Position numbers and translations under genes: made by a program
Shown here: positions 63,440-64,000 of the stretch, piece by piece
Numbering within the stretch: position 1 is the stretch's first letter
Layout of the letters: every line of letters begins with the position of its first letter
From: Phragmites australis
Lineage: Eukaryota; Streptophyta; Magnoliopsida; Poales; Poaceae
NCBI RefSeq assembly: GCF_958298935.1
Contig: NC_084932.1
Location: forward strand, 4,319,501-4,383,500
Length of the DNA: 64,000 bases
Direction of reading: 5' to 3'
The notes under the pieces: model-generated
Told to the model about the DNA's origin: nothing
The model's input: the letters and a program-made list of their open reading frames with translations, nothing else
The model's database searches: none

Positions 63440-63994
63440 AAAGTCTAAATCAACAGCATATAAGTCCTTAATAGTCTCTAAACAAAAAATCTTATGATCA
63501 AGTTGAGATAACATGGTATAACGCCTAGAAAGTGCATCAGTAATCACATTGTCCTTTCCTTTCTTATGCTTTATGACATATGAAAAATACTCAATAAATT
63601 CAACCCATTTAGCATGTTGTTTATTCAGTTTAGCTTGACTTCTAATATGTTACAGCGATTCATGATCAGAACGTGTAACAAATTCTTTAGGCCATAGATA
63701 ATGTTGACAAATTTCAAGCACACGAACTAAAGCATACAATTCTTTATCATATGTAGAATAATTCAAACTTGGCCCACTTAATTTCTCACTGAAATAAGCA
63801 ACAGGTTTACCTTCTTGAATTAGCACACCTCCAATTCCAATCCCGCTAGCATTACATTCTAGCTCAAAAGTCTTACCGAAATCCAGAAGTTGGAGCAATG
63901 GAGCGTGGGTAAGCTTCTCTTTCAACAACTTAAATGCTTTTTCTTGTGTAGGTCCCCATTTGAAAACCACTCCTTTCTTTATCAACTCGTTCAA
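63440..63994 (-). pseudogene. Gypsy-C RT-RNase H fragment
   Basis: [20 protein letters not shown], then [20 protein letters not shown] and [20 protein letters not shown]. The first RNase H Asp (ECDASG in the family) is Asn here. A stop follows RSDHESL at 63650. The next frame is readable through [20 protein letters not shown] and [13 protein letters not shown] (about 63640-63540). Incomplete at the window edge. Confidence 0.87.
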
Positions 63995-64000
63995 TGGGGC

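Larger units (their letters stand above)
62168..64000 (-). mobile_element. Gypsy-C: Ty3/gypsy element, minus strand, runs off the right edge
   Basis: Read from the right edge leftward, RNase H, integrase and an integrase C-terminal tail appear in order. The style (GPFKIIEKINHNAYKLDI, GVSPTFNISDLKTYLGEEEE) is that of plant chromovirus-type gypsy elements; the exact lineage (CRM/Reina or other) is not certain. The 5' half lies beyond the window. Confidence 0.88.

Noticed and set aside
1..64000. CRISPR arrays, operons, tRNA or rRNA genes
   Set aside because: The repeats are microsatellites, minisatellites or transposon arrays. tRNA-like words are only retrotransposon primer-binding sites. No rRNA or tRNA genes were recognised by eye.

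Overview
This is nuclear DNA from a plant, almost certainly a grass (Poaceae). It carries a cluster of LRR-XII (Xa21/EFR-type) receptor-like kinase genes and pseudogenes with short GT-AG introns. These are embedded in nested Copia and Ty3/gypsy LTR retrotransposons, a CACTA/TNP2 element, MITEs, solo LTRs and long TA/CA microsatellites. I cannot name the species. No bacterial, organellar or CRISPR features are present.

Layout. 1-3.4 kb: pyrimidine-rich simple repeat, then a Copia element cut off within its integrase. 3.4-4.3 kb: a copy of the kinase-gene 3' flank, a short LTR plus primer-binding site, a GC-rich tandem repeat and a 30-bp scrap of kinase exon 2. 4.3-7 kb: a CACTA element with a decayed TNP2-like transposase. 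7.8-11.3 kb: duplicated upstream (promoter/leader) DNA of the kinase family, broken up by a dispersed repeat block and a solo LTR. 11.4-14.5 kb: RLK-1, an apparently intact LRR receptor kinase. 14.7-16.4 kb: a MITE and a short LINE-like retroposon with target-site duplications. 17-24.1 kb: a degraded Tat-like gypsy element split by a solo LTR. 24.2-28.6 kb: tandem repeats and a reverse-oriented gypsy remnant. 29.6-38.8 kb: four-fold amplified kinase upstream DNA (the fourth copy is at 48.1 kb), with a nearly complete Copia element inserted and a second insertion inside that element's 3' LTR. 38.8-40.6 kb: RLK-2, a pseudogene that keeps its kinase domain. 42.2-43.3 kb: minus-strand remnant of a three-unit GRF-type zinc-finger gene. 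44.4-46.6 kb: two broken kinase fragments (RLK-3a/b). 49.7-52.9 kb: RLK-4, the second apparently intact receptor kinase. 54.9-61.3 kb: a second, internally deleted copy of the 17-kb gypsy family with antisense ORFs and repeats downstream. 62.2-64 kb: minus-strand gypsy pol running off the window edge.

The only credible functional host genes are RLK-1 and RLK-4. Both encode signal peptide, LRR ectodomain, one membrane span and a non-RD (HCD) kinase, the architecture of grass pattern-recognition receptors. RLK-2 and RLK-3 are decayed paralogues that may still be transcribed or act as gene-conversion donors. All else is mobile DNA or debris. The most informative signals are the tandem amplification of receptor promoter DNA, stop-free introns of 3n length at the APE motif in two paralogues, and several insertions datable from target-site duplications or empty sites. 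I found no clear evidence of a wholly new biological system.
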